DNA of 64,000 nucleotides from the NCBI RefSeq assembly GCF_010731775.1, contig NZ_AP022590.1:2108001-2172000 (forward strand), in the 5' to 3' direction. The position numbers were made by a program, and so were the translations under genes. Of the stretch, positions 46,005-55,382 are shown piece by piece. Below the pieces are notes generated by a model that was given only the letters and a program-made list of their open reading frames with translations, was not told where the DNA came from and searched no databases. Source of the DNA: Mycobacterium mantenii (lineage in GTDB: Bacteria; Actinomycetota; Actinomycetes; Mycobacteriales; Mycobacteriaceae). The first letter of the stretch is position 1, and every line of letters starts with the position of its first letter.

Positions 46005-46427
46005 CTACTCGGCCGGCCAGTCTGCGTGTGCGGCTTGGTCTTTGATCTTGGGAATCAAGTCGGGCGCGTAGACGTAGATCGCCGACTCGACCTCCCACTC
46101 GGCCTGAGCCTGGGTCATCGGGGTGGTGCGGGTGATCATGTTGACCAATTCCTGGCCCTCGCCGAACGGGTTGGGGTTGGCCCGGACCTGATCGGCGAAC
46201 CACCGTCCCTCGGCGGCCTCATGGCAGTCACTGAAATCGGCGTTGTGCACCATCTTGTTCTGCGCCAGCAGTTTGATGTACTGATCGTCCTGTGGAGTCA
46301 GATTGCAGGACGCCGAGGCTAACGGGGCTGACAGCACGGCACCACCGAGCATCGAGGCGCCCAGCGCGACGCCGGCAGCCCAGGCGGATGACACTCGCAC
46401 GCGCGAGCGTGTACGGGTAGTCGTCAT
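46005..46427 (-). CDS. DUF732 secreted protein, tandem paralog
   Basis: 140 residues from ATG 46427 (GGGAGG upstream). Same layout as the gene at 45251: signal peptide, then CNLTPQDDQYIKLLAQNKMV, FSDCHEAAEGRWFADQV and the nearly identical stretch PFGEGQELVNMITRTTPM. A clear tandem duplication. The tails differ (HADWPAE versus KQGPAPA). Confidence 0.85.
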   Translation of the reverse strand: MTTTRTRSRVRVSSAWAAGVALGASMLGGAVLSAPLASASCNLTPQDDQYIKLLAQNKMVHNADFSDCHEAAEGRWFADQVRANPNPFGEGQELVNMITRTTPMTQAQAEWEVESAIYVYAPDLIPKIKDQAAHADWPAE

Positions 46428-46824
46428 TTCCGAACCTCCCTCTGCGCGGGAACGCAATCGCCTCCGACGCACCGCAAGCTAGAAATCCTGCAAACAACTG
46501 ACCGGGTAGGCCGTACTGGACCGCGGCCAATGAGGCACGATCCTTGGCCGCCCGGCTTGGGCCACGCTGCCATCTCGTTACCGTCACATGTCAGTGTCGG
46601 CGAACGGGCTAAAAGTAGCGAATGACCCCCGCACACAGCGCAAACGCACGCTTGCGTGTGGGTGTCCGAATGGTTAACATTTCGTGCCCTCGGCCCCCCG
46701 GGCCAGCCGGTTGGACCCCCAACCAAGCCGCGCCACAACCGCTGCCGACAACCACGGCCGAACGTCGATAAGCCGGCAGCTAAGCAGGTGCGGCCCAACA
46801 GCCACCGGTTCGTATCCGCAAGCG
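46428..46824. other. Intergenic, no gene seen
   Basis: About 400 bases between the second DUF732 gene and the AhpD-like gene. Only overlapping short frames; no RNA gene or repeat found. Confidence 0.4.
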
Positions 46825-47682
46825 TCAGCTAAAAACCGTCTGACCGTCCTCGTCGATCAGGTACCGCTCGGTGCCATTCTCGACGTGCGGGGCATCAGCG
46901 CCCAATGACACGGCAACCTTGTTGCTGGCATTTCGCATGATGTCGAAGGTGAGCTCGACGGCCTCCGCTTCGGAGAACCGGGAGCGCACCTCGGCGACAT
47001 CGTCGGCGACGAGGTGCGCAGGGGTCCAAATTAACGCATCGGCATAGCGAAGCGCTGCTTTAGCGCGCTCGTCGAGCAAACCCGACGATTCGAAACGCTC
47101 GATCTCCCCGTACAACTTTTCCGAACCGCCGGCATCGAGCGCCCCGCCCTCGCGCAGCGAGTTGCATAACCGGCAATTGTGCTGAGCCGCGCCGCGCAAC
47201 CGAACCAGCTCGGAGGTGACCGGGTCCAGCGCACGCATTCGCGCCACCGCGATTAAAAACTCGTTGAACACCAGATCCGACGGATCGGTGGTGTGATCCC
47301 AGGTAATCGGTTCGGTTAACCAACCGAGGTATTGCGTGCCGGTCCCGAGCGCTTCCAGCCCGGCCCGCACCCGGGGGACGAAGTCGGCGATGTAAATCAG
47401 CACGACGACACCAAAGGTGCGGTCCCCTAAGTGCTTCCACAACCGCGACCGCTGCTCGGCGGTGATCGACGAGACGTCGGCGCTGAATTGCTCGGCGAAT
47501 TCGGCGACGGCGGCCTCGGCTTCCGATTCCGGCTCACCCACCTCGACGCAGGCAGGCAACGGCGGCAGCGACATCGTCTGCGCACAGACCCGGCGCACCA
47601 GCGCCCCGAGGCGCCCGTCTCCCGGACACAACGACACCAACCGCGTGAGCTGGTCTTCTCGAACAGAAACCGGAGCCGCCAT
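46825..47682 (-). CDS. AhpD-like / carboxymuconolactone-decarboxylase-fold protein
   Basis: 285 residues from ATG 47682. The second half carries the AhpD-type site: [18 protein letters not shown] with a CxxC pair (about residues 173-176) at the start of a helix, as in AhpD/CMD peroxidase-type proteins. Such proteins reduce peroxiredoxins or detoxify peroxides. The N-terminal ~110 residues are an extension. The [12 protein letters not shown] segment fits the family. Convergent with nothing; its stop faces the DUF732 gene region. Confidence 0.75.
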   Translation of the reverse strand: MAAPVSVREDQLTRLVSLCPGDGRLGALVRRVCAQTMSLPPLPACVEVGEPESEAEAAVAEFAEQFSADVSSITAEQRSRLWKHLGDRTFGVVVLIYIADFVPRVRAGLEALGTGTQYLGWLTEPITWDHTTDPSDLVFNEFLIAVARMRALDPVTSELVRLRGAAQHNCRLCNSLREGGALDAGGSEKLYGEIERFESSGLLDERAKAALRYADALIWTPAHLVADDVAEVRSRFSEAEAVELTFDIMRNASNKVAVSLGADAPHVENGTERYLIDEDGQTVFS

Positions 47683-47721
47683 GCGTCAACGCTAGAGCGC
47701 GCGTTGCCCGGCGGCAATGAA

Positions 47722-49095
47722 CTACTGGGCCTGGCTCACCGACGACATGTGGAAGTCGGGTATCCGCAGCGACGGCATCGCCGCGCGAGTGGCCCAATCG
47801 CCCCATTCGCGCGGCAGGGTCTTTTCGCTGACGCCGGCTTCGGTGGCCCGTCGCAGCAGGTCCAGCGGACTCTCGTTGAACCGGAAGTTGTTGACCGCCG
47901 CGGTCACCTGGCCGTCCTCGATGAGGTACACGCCGTCGCGGGTCAGCCCGGTGAACAACAGCGTGGTGGGGTCGACGACGCGGATGTACCACAGTGTGGT
48001 CAGCAGCAGCCCGCGCTCGGTGGCCGCGATCATGTCACCCTGAGTGGCGCTGCCCCCGGTCATCACCAGGTTGTCCGCGGCCACCGCGACGTCGGCATCG
48101 TATTTGGCCGCTGTGGCCCGCGGATAGGCCAGCGCGTTGATCACCCCGTCGCGGATCCAGTCCACCTGATGGATCTCCGCGCCGTTGTCGAACACCGATA
48201 CCGTCTCCGAGGAACTGCTGACCGCGACGAACGGGGTGCAGGCGAGGCCGGGCGCCATCGGATCGGAAAAGAGCGTCAGCGGCAAGTCGGTGAGCCGCTC
48301 CCCGACCCGGGTTCCGCCGCCGGGCGCCGAGAACGCCGTCCGCCCCTCCTGGGCGCCGCGGCCGGCCATCGACCACGCCATGTAGATCATCATGTCGGCC
48401 ACCGTCGACGGCGGCATGATCGTCTCGTAGCGCCCCGCCGGCAGCTCGACCCGGCGCTGCGCCCAGCCCAGCCGGGTCGACAGCTGCTCGAGCAGCGAAT
48501 CGGTTGGCACATCAACGAAGTCGGGTGTTCCGACGCCCGCCCAGGCGCTGGCGTCGCCGCGTTTGGCGTTGATCTCCACCGCACCGGTGGGTTGGGTGAA
48601 GCGCCGGCGCAAGCCGGTCGACGACGCCAGGAACGTCGTCGAAACACTGTGATGAGCAAAACCGTAAAGCCGGTCCTGCCCGCGGAAGCCGCGGCTCAGC
48701 GAGTCGGCGACGTCCGCGAAGACCAGGGGCCCGGTGCCGGGCACCGGTGCGTCCCAGTCGACGGGCACCCCGGTGTCGGCGAGCAGCGGCGCGGCATCGC
48801 CGGCCTCCGGCGCCGCGCCGGCCGCCTCCTGCGACGCGGCCACCAGCCCGGGCAGCACCCGCGGATCGGCCTCGGCCGACACCACCGTGCCGATGCGGGC
48901 GCCGGATCCGCGACGCACCACCGAAATCACCGTGACGCTGCGGCTCACCGAAACCCCGTTGGTGGTCATCGAATTGCCCGCCCAACGCAGCGTGGCCTCG
49001 ACCTTGTCGGTGACCAGCACCATGGTCTCGTCGGCGCGGCCGAACTTGGCCGCCTCGTCGAGCACGATGTTGACGACGTGCTGCGCGGTGATCAC
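47722..49095 (-). CDS. pmbA: PmbA/TldE-type protein, partner of TldD
   Basis: 457 residues from GTG 49095, which overlaps the MIRU array. TldE/PmbA fold: [36 protein letters not shown] and the C-terminal [22 protein letters not shown]. It lacks the HExxxH of TldD, as expected for the non-catalytic subunit. TldD/E heterodimers degrade unfolded or modified peptides. Transcribed after tldD; M. tuberculosis ortholog is Rv2314c (from memory). Confidence 0.9.
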   Translation of the reverse strand: MITAQHVVNIVLDEAAKFGRADETMVLVTDKVEATLRWAGNSMTTNGVSVSRSVTVISVVRRGSGARIGTVVSAEADPRVLPGLVAASQEAAGAAPEAGDAAPLLADTGVPVDWDAPVPGTGPLVFADVADSLSRGFRGQDRLYGFAHHSVSTTFLASSTGLRRRFTQPTGAVEINAKRGDASAWAGVGTPDFVDVPTDSLLEQLSTRLGWAQRRVELPAGRYETIMPPSTVADMMIYMAWSMAGRGAQEGRTAFSAPGGGTRVGERLTDLPLTLFSDPMAPGLACTPFVAVSSSSETVSVFDNGAEIHQVDWIRDGVINALAYPRATAAKYDADVAVAADNLVMTGGSATQGDMIAATERGLLLTTLWYIRVVDPTTLLFTGLTRDGVYLIEDGQVTAAVNNFRFNESPLDLLRRATEAGVSEKTLPREWGDWATRAAMPSLRIPDFHMSSVSQAQ

Positions 49096-49196
49096 TGGCG
49101 CCGCTCCTCCGCATCGCTTCGCTCTGCATCGTCACCGGCGCGGATCACTGGCGCCGCTCCTCCGCATCGCTTCGCTCTGCATCGTCACCGGCGCGG
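49091..49196. repeat. MIRU-type tandem repeat, two 53-bp copies
   Basis: Two identical 53-bp units (49091-49143 and 49144-49196) followed by a short third start. Read on the minus strand a unit contains GACGATGCAGAGCGAAGCGA and GGAGGAGCGGCGCCAGTGAT, which I recognise as the mycobacterial interspersed repetitive unit (MIRU). It sits exactly at the tldD stop / pmbA start junction, so that the stop TGA and the start GTG are both supplied by unit ends, the known insertion mode of MIRUs. Copy number is likely variable among strains. Confidence 0.85.
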
Positions 49197-49197
49197 A

Positions 49198-50718
49198 TCA
49201 CTGGCGCCCGCCCTCGGTGCGGGTGTTGAGCACGTTAACGTCGCGGAACAACGCCGACGGGCAGCCGTGGCTGACCGCGGCGATCTGACCGGGCTGGGCC
49301 TTGCCGCAATTGAACGCCCCGCCCAGGCGCCAGGTCGACGGGCCCCCCACGGCTTCCATCGAATTCCAGAACTCGGTCGTCGTGGCCTGATACGCGACGT
49401 CACGCAACTGACCGTCCAGGCGGCCGTCGCGGATCTGAAAGAATCGCTGGCCGGTGAACTGGAAGTTGTAGCGCTGCATGTCGATTGACCATGACTTGTC
49501 GCCGACGATGTAGATGCCGTCCTCGACCCTGCCGATCAAGTCGTCGGTGCTGATTTCGTCCGGCGCGGGCTGCAGCGACACGTTGGCCATGCGCTGGATC
49601 GGCACGTGATGCGGCGAGTCGGCATACGAGCATCCGTTGGAGCGCGGCTGCCCCAGTCGTCGGGCGAACACCCGGTCGAGCTGGTAGCCGGTGAAGATTC
49701 CGTCGCGCACCAGATCCCAGCTTTGCGCGGCCACCCCCTCGTCGTCGTAACCGATGGTGGCCAGGCCGAATTCGACGGTGCGGTCGGCGGTCACGTTCAT
49801 CACCGGCGACCCATACCGCATGGTGCCCAGCTTGTCCGGCGTGGCGAACGATGTCCCGGCGTAGGCGGCCTCGTAGCCGATAGCCCGGTCATATTCGGTT
49901 GCGTGCCCGATGGATTCATGAATGGTCAGCCACAAGTTGGTCGGATCGATCACCAGGTCTTTGCGCCCCGGAACAACGGTGGGCGCCTTGACCTTTTCGG
50001 CCAGCAAAGCCGGCAGCTGCGCCAGCTCGTCGGTCCAGTTCCACACCTCGTCGCCAGCCACTACCTCCCAGCCCCGCCCGATCGGCGGCGCCAGCGTGCG
50101 CATCGAATCGAAGCTGCCGGCCGCGGGATCGACCGTCACCGCCTCCAGCGACGGCAACACCCGCACCCGCTGCTGAGTGATCGAGGAGCCGAAGGTGTCT
50201 GCGTAGAACGTCTGCTCCTTGACGGCGGTCAGCACCGCCGACACGTGATTGATGCCGTCGGCGCTCAGCAGCCGTCCCGAGTAGTCCTCCAGCACGGCGA
50301 TCTTGTCGGTGGCCGAGACGTCGAACGGGTCGATCCGGTAGTTCGACACCCAGGCCGCGTCCGCGTACACCGGCTCGGGCGCCAACTCGACACGCTCGCT
50401 GCTCAGCGTCGCCAGCGTGGTGGCGACGTGCACCGCGCGCCGGGCGGTCTCGGCGGCCACCGACGGCGCCAGCTCCGCGTGCGAGGCGAAACCCCAGGTG
50501 CCGTCGACGATCACTCGCACCGCCAGGCCGACCTCACGATTGATCACCGCGGTCTCCAGTTCGCCGTCGCGCAGCTGGATGATCTCGGTGATGATGCGAT
50601 GAACCCGCAGGTCGGCGTGCGTCGCCCCGGCCGCTTTGGCCGCCGAGAGCGCGGCGTCCGCCAGGTCGTGGCGCGGCAGGTCCAGGAAGTCGGCATCGAT
50701 CCCCCGGTTCGGTGTCAC
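49198..50718 (-). CDS. tldD: TldD metallopeptidase
   Basis: 506 residues from GTG 50718 (GTG 50742 also in frame). The zinc motif HESIGHATE (HExxxH) lies in the middle. GTFVRRxQ-like and the C-terminal NFQFTGQRFFQIRDGRLDGQLRD and FNCGKAQPGQIAAVSHG are typical of TldD. Catalytic half of the TldD/PmbA pair. Ortholog of M. tuberculosis Rv2315c by position. Divergent from uspA with about 60 bases between. Confidence 0.92.
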   Translation of the reverse strand: MTPNRGIDADFLDLPRHDLADAALSAAKAAGATHADLRVHRIITEIIQLRDGELETAVINREVGLAVRVIVDGTWGFASHAELAPSVAAETARRAVHVATTLATLSSERVELAPEPVYADAAWVSNYRIDPFDVSATDKIAVLEDYSGRLLSADGINHVSAVLTAVKEQTFYADTFGSSITQQRVRVLPSLEAVTVDPAAGSFDSMRTLAPPIGRGWEVVAGDEVWNWTDELAQLPALLAEKVKAPTVVPGRKDLVIDPTNLWLTIHESIGHATEYDRAIGYEAAYAGTSFATPDKLGTMRYGSPVMNVTADRTVEFGLATIGYDDEGVAAQSWDLVRDGIFTGYQLDRVFARRLGQPRSNGCSYADSPHHVPIQRMANVSLQPAPDEISTDDLIGRVEDGIYIVGDKSWSIDMQRYNFQFTGQRFFQIRDGRLDGQLRDVAYQATTTEFWNSMEAVGGPSTWRLGGAFNCGKAQPGQIAAVSHGCPSALFRDVNVLNTRTEGGRQ

Positions 50719-50776
50719 GGTTCCACCGTAACGGCCGGTCACCCCAAACCGCGGCGCCGCCCGCTTTAATTAGCCC

Positions 50777-51661
50777 ATGGCCGGTGCGGTACCGAGGAAA
50801 CAACCTCGATCCCCCGCGCTGGGCTACGCGCTGCTGGCGCCCAGCCTGTTCGGTGTGCTCGCCTTTCTGCTGCTGCCCATCCTGGTGGTGCTCTGGCTGA
50901 GCCTGTGCCGATGGGATCTGCTCGGCCCGCTGCACTTTGTGGGACTGTCCAACTGGCGGTCGGTGCTGACCGACGCCGGGTTCGGCAACTCCCTGATCGT
51001 CACGACCATTTTCGTGGCGATCGTGGTGCCGGCACAGACCGCACTGGGACTGCTGGCCGCGACGATGCTGGCCCGCCAGCTTCCCGGCACCGGCCTGTTT
51101 CGCACCCTGTATGTGCTGCCGTGGATTTGCGCTCCGCTGGCCATCGCGGTGCTGTGGCGCTGGATCCTGGCTCCCACCGACGGCGCCGTGAGCACCGTGC
51201 TGGGACACAGCATCGAGTGGCTGTCGGATCCCAGCTTTGCGCTGCCGCTCGTTTCGGCCGTGGTGGTGTGGACCAACGTCGGCTATGTCTCGTTGTCGTT
51301 CCTGGCGGGCCTGCTGGCGATTCCCGATGACATCCACGCCGCCGCACGCACCGACGGCGCCACCGCGAGGCAGCGGTTCTGGCGAATCACCATGCCCATG
51401 CTTCGGCCGACGACCTTCTTTGTGCTGGTGACCGGGATCGTCAGCACCGCACAGGTTTTCGACATGGTGTACGCGCTCACCGGCGGCGGACCCGCCGGCA
51501 GCACCGACCTGGTGGCCCATCGCATCTACGCCGAGGCGTTCGGTTCGGCCGCCATCGGCAGGGCGTCGGTGATGGCGGTGGTGCTGTTCGTCATCCTGAT
51601 CGGCGTGACCCTGGTTCAGCATCTGTATTTCCGACGACGGATCAGTTATGACCTCACCTAG
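50777..51661 (+). CDS. uspA: UspA, sugar ABC importer permease
   Basis: 294 residues from ATG 50777. Six membrane helices (MalF type) with the EAA-loop AAARTDGATARQRFWRITMPM. Imports amino sugars or glycans with UspB and UspC; the M. tuberculosis system has been linked to amino-sugar uptake (from memory). No ATPase gene is in the cluster, so a shared one (SugC/MsiK type) is expected. Its stop overlaps the start of uspB by 14 bases. Confidence 0.88.
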   Translation: MAGAVPRKQPRSPALGYALLAPSLFGVLAFLLLPILVVLWLSLCRWDLLGPLHFVGLSNWRSVLTDAGFGNSLIVTTIFVAIVVPAQTALGLLAATMLARQLPGTGLFRTLYVLPWICAPLAIAVLWRWILAPTDGAVSTVLGHSIEWLSDPSFALPLVSAVVVWTNVGYVSLSFLAGLLAIPDDIHAAARTDGATARQRFWRITMPMLRPTTFFVLVTGIVSTAQVFDMVYALTGGGPAGSTDLVAHRIYAEAFGSAAIGRASVMAVVLFVILIGVTLVQHLYFRRRISYDLT

Positions 51662-52472
51662 TCGGCCCACCAATGTGGCGATCTACGTCGGGCTCTCGCT
51701 GGGCGCGTTGATCACCTTGGCGCCGTTTGCCCTTGGGTTGATGACGTCGTTCACCTCGGCGCACCAGTTCGTCACGGGTAGCCCGTTGCAGCTGCCGCGG
51801 CCACCCACGCTGTCGAATTTCGCCAACCTGGGCGGAGCCGGGTTCGGCCGCGCGGCGGCGGTGACCGCCTTGATGACGGCGGTGATTCTGGTAGGTCAGT
51901 TGACCTTTTCCGTGCTGGCCGGATACGCCTTCGCCCGCTTGGAGTTTCGCGGCCGTGATGCGCTGTTCTGGGTCTACATCGCAACGCTGATGGTGCCCGG
52001 CACGGTCACGGTGGTGCCGATGTATCTGATGATGGCCCAGCTCGGACTGCGCAACACGTTCTGGGCGTTGGTGCTGCCGTTCATGTTCGGCTCGCCGTAC
52101 GCGATCTTCCTGCTGCGCGAGCACTTTCGGATCATCCCGAATGACTTGATCAACGCCGCCCGCCTGGACGGGGCGAACACCTTGGACGTGATCGTGCATG
52201 TGGTGATCCCGTCCAGTCGCCCGGTGTTGGCCGCGCTGACGTTGATCACGGTGGTCTCGCAGTGGAATAACTTCATGTGGCCGTTGGTGATCACCAGCGG
52301 GCACAAGTGGCGAGTGCTCACCGTGGCGACCGCCGATCTGCAGTCGCGGTTCAATTCGCAGTGGACGTTGGTGATGGCGGCGACCACCGTCGCGATCGCG
52401 CCGCTGATCGCGCTGTTCGTGGTGTTCCAGCGCCACATCGTCGCGTCGATCGTCGTCTCGGGACTCAAGTGA
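51648..52472 (+). CDS. uspB: UspB, sugar ABC importer permease
   Basis: 274 residues from ATG 51648. Six helices (MalG type); EAA-loop NAARLDGANTLDVIVHVVIPSS and the ending RHIVASIVVSGLK, typical of the family. Second permease of the Usp importer. Confidence 0.88.
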   Translation: MTSPSRPTNVAIYVGLSLGALITLAPFALGLMTSFTSAHQFVTGSPLQLPRPPTLSNFANLGGAGFGRAAAVTALMTAVILVGQLTFSVLAGYAFARLEFRGRDALFWVYIATLMVPGTVTVVPMYLMMAQLGLRNTFWALVLPFMFGSPYAIFLLREHFRIIPNDLINAARLDGANTLDVIVHVVIPSSRPVLAALTLITVVSQWNNFMWPLVITSGHKWRVLTVATADLQSRFNSQWTLVMAATTVAIAPLIALFVVFQRHIVASIVVSGLK

Positions 52473-52551
52473 CCCGGCGACGCGGCGAGATTGCCGCCAT
52501 GGTTGTCTTTTCGCCGGATTCACGACCACCAGGGCAATCTGGACACGCACA

Positions 52552-53892
52552 GTGACCCGGCCCCGCTTTTCCACGTTGGTCGCGGGATCGATCGCATTGG
52601 TGGCGGTGCTGTTGGCCGCGACGGCGGCGCTGCTGGATTACTCCGGCCAGCCCCACGGCGGCAAGACCGTCGTCACGGTGCGCATCTGGGGCGATCAGAT
52701 CGGCGCGGCCTATCGGGAATCGTTCCAGGCCTTCACCCGCGCCCACCCCGACATCGAGGTGCACCTGAACCTGGTGTCGTATTCCACCTACTTCAACACC
52801 CTGCGCACCGACGTGGCCGGCGGCAGCGCCGACGACATCTTCTGGCTGTCCAACGCCTACCTTGCCGCGTATGCCGACAGCGGAAGGCTGTTGAACATCG
52901 GCGAAATGCTCGGACCCAAGGCCGCCTCGGACTGGGAGCGGCCCGTCGTCGAACAATTCACCCGCAACGGCACGCTGTGGGGCGTGCCGCAACTGACCGA
53001 TGCGGGAATCGCGCTGTACTACAACGCGGACCTACTCGCCGCCGCCGGCGTCGATCCCGCCCAGCTCAACACCGTGCGGTGGAGCCCCGACGGCGACGAC
53101 ACGTTGCGTCCCCTGCTGGGCCGGCTCACCGTCGACGCCGACGGAAACCGCGGAGACACCCCAGCTTTCGACGCCGGCCGCGTGCGGCAGTGGGCATACA
53201 ACGCGGCCAATGACCCCCAGAGCATCTACCTGAACTACATCGGCTCGGCCGGCGGCGTGTTCCAAAAGGGCGACACCTTCGCGTTCGACAACCCCGCCGC
53301 CGTAACGGCCTTCCGGTACCTGGTCGACCTGATCAACCGCGACCACGTCGCGCCGCCCGCCGCCGACACCAACGACAACGGCGACTTTTCCCGCAACCAA
53401 TTCCTGGCCGGCAGGATGGCGCTGTTCCAGTCCGGCACCTACAACCTGGCGCCGGTGGCCCGCGACGCCCGCTTCCACTGGGGTGTGGCGATGATGCCCA
53501 CCGGCCCGGCGGGCCGGGTCAGCGTCACCAACGGCATTGCCGCCGCGGGCAACGCGGCGACGAAGCATCCCGACGCGGTGCGTCAGGTGCTCGCCTGGAT
53601 GGGCAGCAAGCAGGGCAACGAATATCTCGGGCGCAACGGTGCCGCCATCCCCGCGGTGTCATCGGCCCAGCCGGTCTACTTCCGGTACTGGGCCACCAGA
53701 GGGGTGGACGTCACGCCCTTCTTCGCCGTGCTCAAGGGTCCGCGCATCGCGGCCCCCGGCGGCGCGGGCTTTGCCGCCGGCAATGACGCCCTACAACCCT
53801 ACTTCGACGAAATGTTCTTGGGACGCGGCGATGTCGCGGTGACGTTGCGGCGGGCCCAGGCCGCGGCGAACACCGCCGCGGCACGCCAGTGA
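52552..53892 (+). CDS. uspC: UspC, extracytoplasmic sugar-binding protein
   Basis: 446 residues from GTG 52552. An N-terminal hydrophobic segment (about 7-29), then the type 2 binding-protein fold: VTVRIWGDQIG, SFQAFTRAHPDIEVHLN, DDIFWLSNAYLAAYADSG, LWGVPQLTDAGIALYYN. No Cys is seen in the first 40 residues, so the usual lipobox is not obvious; it may be membrane-anchored by the uncut leader. Ends eight bases before the convergent rocE. Confidence 0.85.
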   Translation: MTRPRFSTLVAGSIALVAVLLAATAALLDYSGQPHGGKTVVTVRIWGDQIGAAYRESFQAFTRAHPDIEVHLNLVSYSTYFNTLRTDVAGGSADDIFWLSNAYLAAYADSGRLLNIGEMLGPKAASDWERPVVEQFTRNGTLWGVPQLTDAGIALYYNADLLAAAGVDPAQLNTVRWSPDGDDTLRPLLGRLTVDADGNRGDTPAFDAGRVRQWAYNAANDPQSIYLNYIGSAGGVFQKGDTFAFDNPAAVTAFRYLVDLINRDHVAPPAADTNDNGDFSRNQFLAGRMALFQSGTYNLAPVARDARFHWGVAMMPTGPAGRVSVTNGIAAAGNAATKHPDAVRQVLAWMGSKQGNEYLGRNGAAIPAVSSAQPVYFRYWATRGVDVTPFFAVLKGPRIAAPGGAGFAAGNDALQPYFDEMFLGRGDVAVTLRRAQAAANTAAARQ

Positions 53893-53899
53893 GACCGCG

Positions 53900-55354
53900 T
53901 CACGGGGCCGTGCCCGATGACCGTTCGACCGCCTCGTCGTTGAGCGCGCTGTGGTGGCGGCCCCAGACGAAATAGAAAATCAGCGCCAGTAACACCCAGC
54001 CGCTGAACGCGATCCAGGTGTACCAGTGCAAGCTGGCGAGGATATACCCGCAGGCCATCACCGAAAGGATTGGCGTAACGGGATAACCCGGGACCTTGCA
54101 TCCCCGCGGCAGGTCGGGCTCGCGCACCCGCAAGACGATCACCCCGACGGACACGACGACGAACGCGGTGAGCGTGCCGATCGACACCATGTCGGCCAGC
54201 TTTTGCAGCGGGATGAACGCGGCGAGCGCCGAGGCCGCGACCGCGACGATCACGGTGTTGTTCACCGGGACCATCGTGCGGGTGTTCACCGTCGCGAACA
54301 TTGCCGGCAGCAGCCCGTCACGGCCCATCGAGAACAGGATCCGCGTCATGCCGTACATGGTGACCAGCGTGACGCTGAAGATCGAGATGACCGCTCCGGC
54401 AGCCAGAATCGTGCTGGCCCAACTGCCGTGCGTCACGCTGTCGAGAATCGTGGCCAACCCGGCTTCCTGCTGGCCGGCGAAGTTCTGCCAGGGTTGGGTG
54501 CCCAGCGCGGCCAGCGCCACGAAGACGTACACGCTGGTGACGATCAGCAGCGCGCCGATCAGCGCGCGCGGCATGGTTTTCTGCGGGTTTTTCACCTCAT
54601 CGCCTGCGGTGGACACGGCATCCAGGCCGATATAGGAGAAGAAGATGGTGCCGGCGGCCGTACCGATACCCGCAGCACCGAACGGTGCGAAATCGTGGAG
54701 CTGGTGCGCGTCGAAGGAGCTGAAGGCGAGGATCACGAAGACGACGAGCACGCCAAGTTTGATCAGCACCATGATCGCGTTGACCCGCGCCGATTCGCTG
54801 GCACCGCGGATGAGCAGCAACGCGCACATCCCGATCAGCACGCCCGCCGGCACATTCACGAAGCCGGGCTGCGCATCCCAGGGCGCCGCCGACAAGGCAT
54901 GTGGCAGTTGGAATCCCACGACATTACTCAGCAGCTTGTTCAGGTATCCACTCCAGTTGACCGCGACCGCGGCGGTGGCCACCCCGTATTCCAGCAGCAG
55001 ACAAGCCGCCACGCCCATCGCCACGATCTCGCCGAGCGTGGTGTACGCATAGGAATACGACGATCCCGAAACCGGCACCGCCGAGGCCAATTCGGCATAG
55101 CAGACGGTCGCCAGACCGGCGGCGATGCCCGCGAGAAGGAAGGAGACGATCACGCCCGGGCCGGCTTCCGGGACAGCCTGAGACATGACGAAGAAGATGC
55201 CGGTACCGATCGTCGAGCCGACCCCGAACATGGTCAGCTGGAAGGTCCCGATACCGCGCTTGAGATGGTCAGCGGCCCCGTGCGCGACGTGTGCGCCCAC
55301 CGCCGGGCGCCGCCGCAGCAGCTGCTCTTTCAGGCTGATCGACGTGGCTGGCAA
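53900..55354 (-). CDS. rocE: RocE-type amino acid permease (APC family)
   Basis: 484 residues from TTG 55354, chosen because AGGAGG lies five bases upstream; the open frame reaches 55414. Twelve membrane helices, APC superfamily (KRGIGTFQLTMFGVGSTIGTGIFF, then ISFLLAGIAAGLATVCYAELAS). Cationic amino acid (arginine/ornithine) uptake fits the neighbouring rocD and dimethylargininase-like genes. It starts 28 bases after rocD, so it is the last gene of a three-gene unit. Confidence 0.85.
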   Translation of the reverse strand: MPATSISLKEQLLRRRPAVGAHVAHGAADHLKRGIGTFQLTMFGVGSTIGTGIFFVMSQAVPEAGPGVIVSFLLAGIAAGLATVCYAELASAVPVSGSSYSYAYTTLGEIVAMGVAACLLLEYGVATAAVAVNWSGYLNKLLSNVVGFQLPHALSAAPWDAQPGFVNVPAGVLIGMCALLLIRGASESARVNAIMVLIKLGVLVVFVILAFSSFDAHQLHDFAPFGAAGIGTAAGTIFFSYIGLDAVSTAGDEVKNPQKTMPRALIGALLIVTSVYVFVALAALGTQPWQNFAGQQEAGLATILDSVTHGSWASTILAAGAVISIFSVTLVTMYGMTRILFSMGRDGLLPAMFATVNTRTMVPVNNTVIVAVAASALAAFIPLQKLADMVSIGTLTAFVVVSVGVIVLRVREPDLPRGCKVPGYPVTPILSVMACGYILASLHWYTWIAFSGWVLLALIFYFVWGRHHSALNDEAVERSSGTAP

Positions 55355-55382
55355 TTGCCCCTCCTGTTGCCGGATCAGCTGA

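Noticed and set aside
47431..49488. Plus-strand 685-residue frame across the AhpD-like gene, pmbA and the start of tldD
   Set aside because: Antisense to three well-supported genes, with Arg/Gly/His-rich non-protein-like composition.
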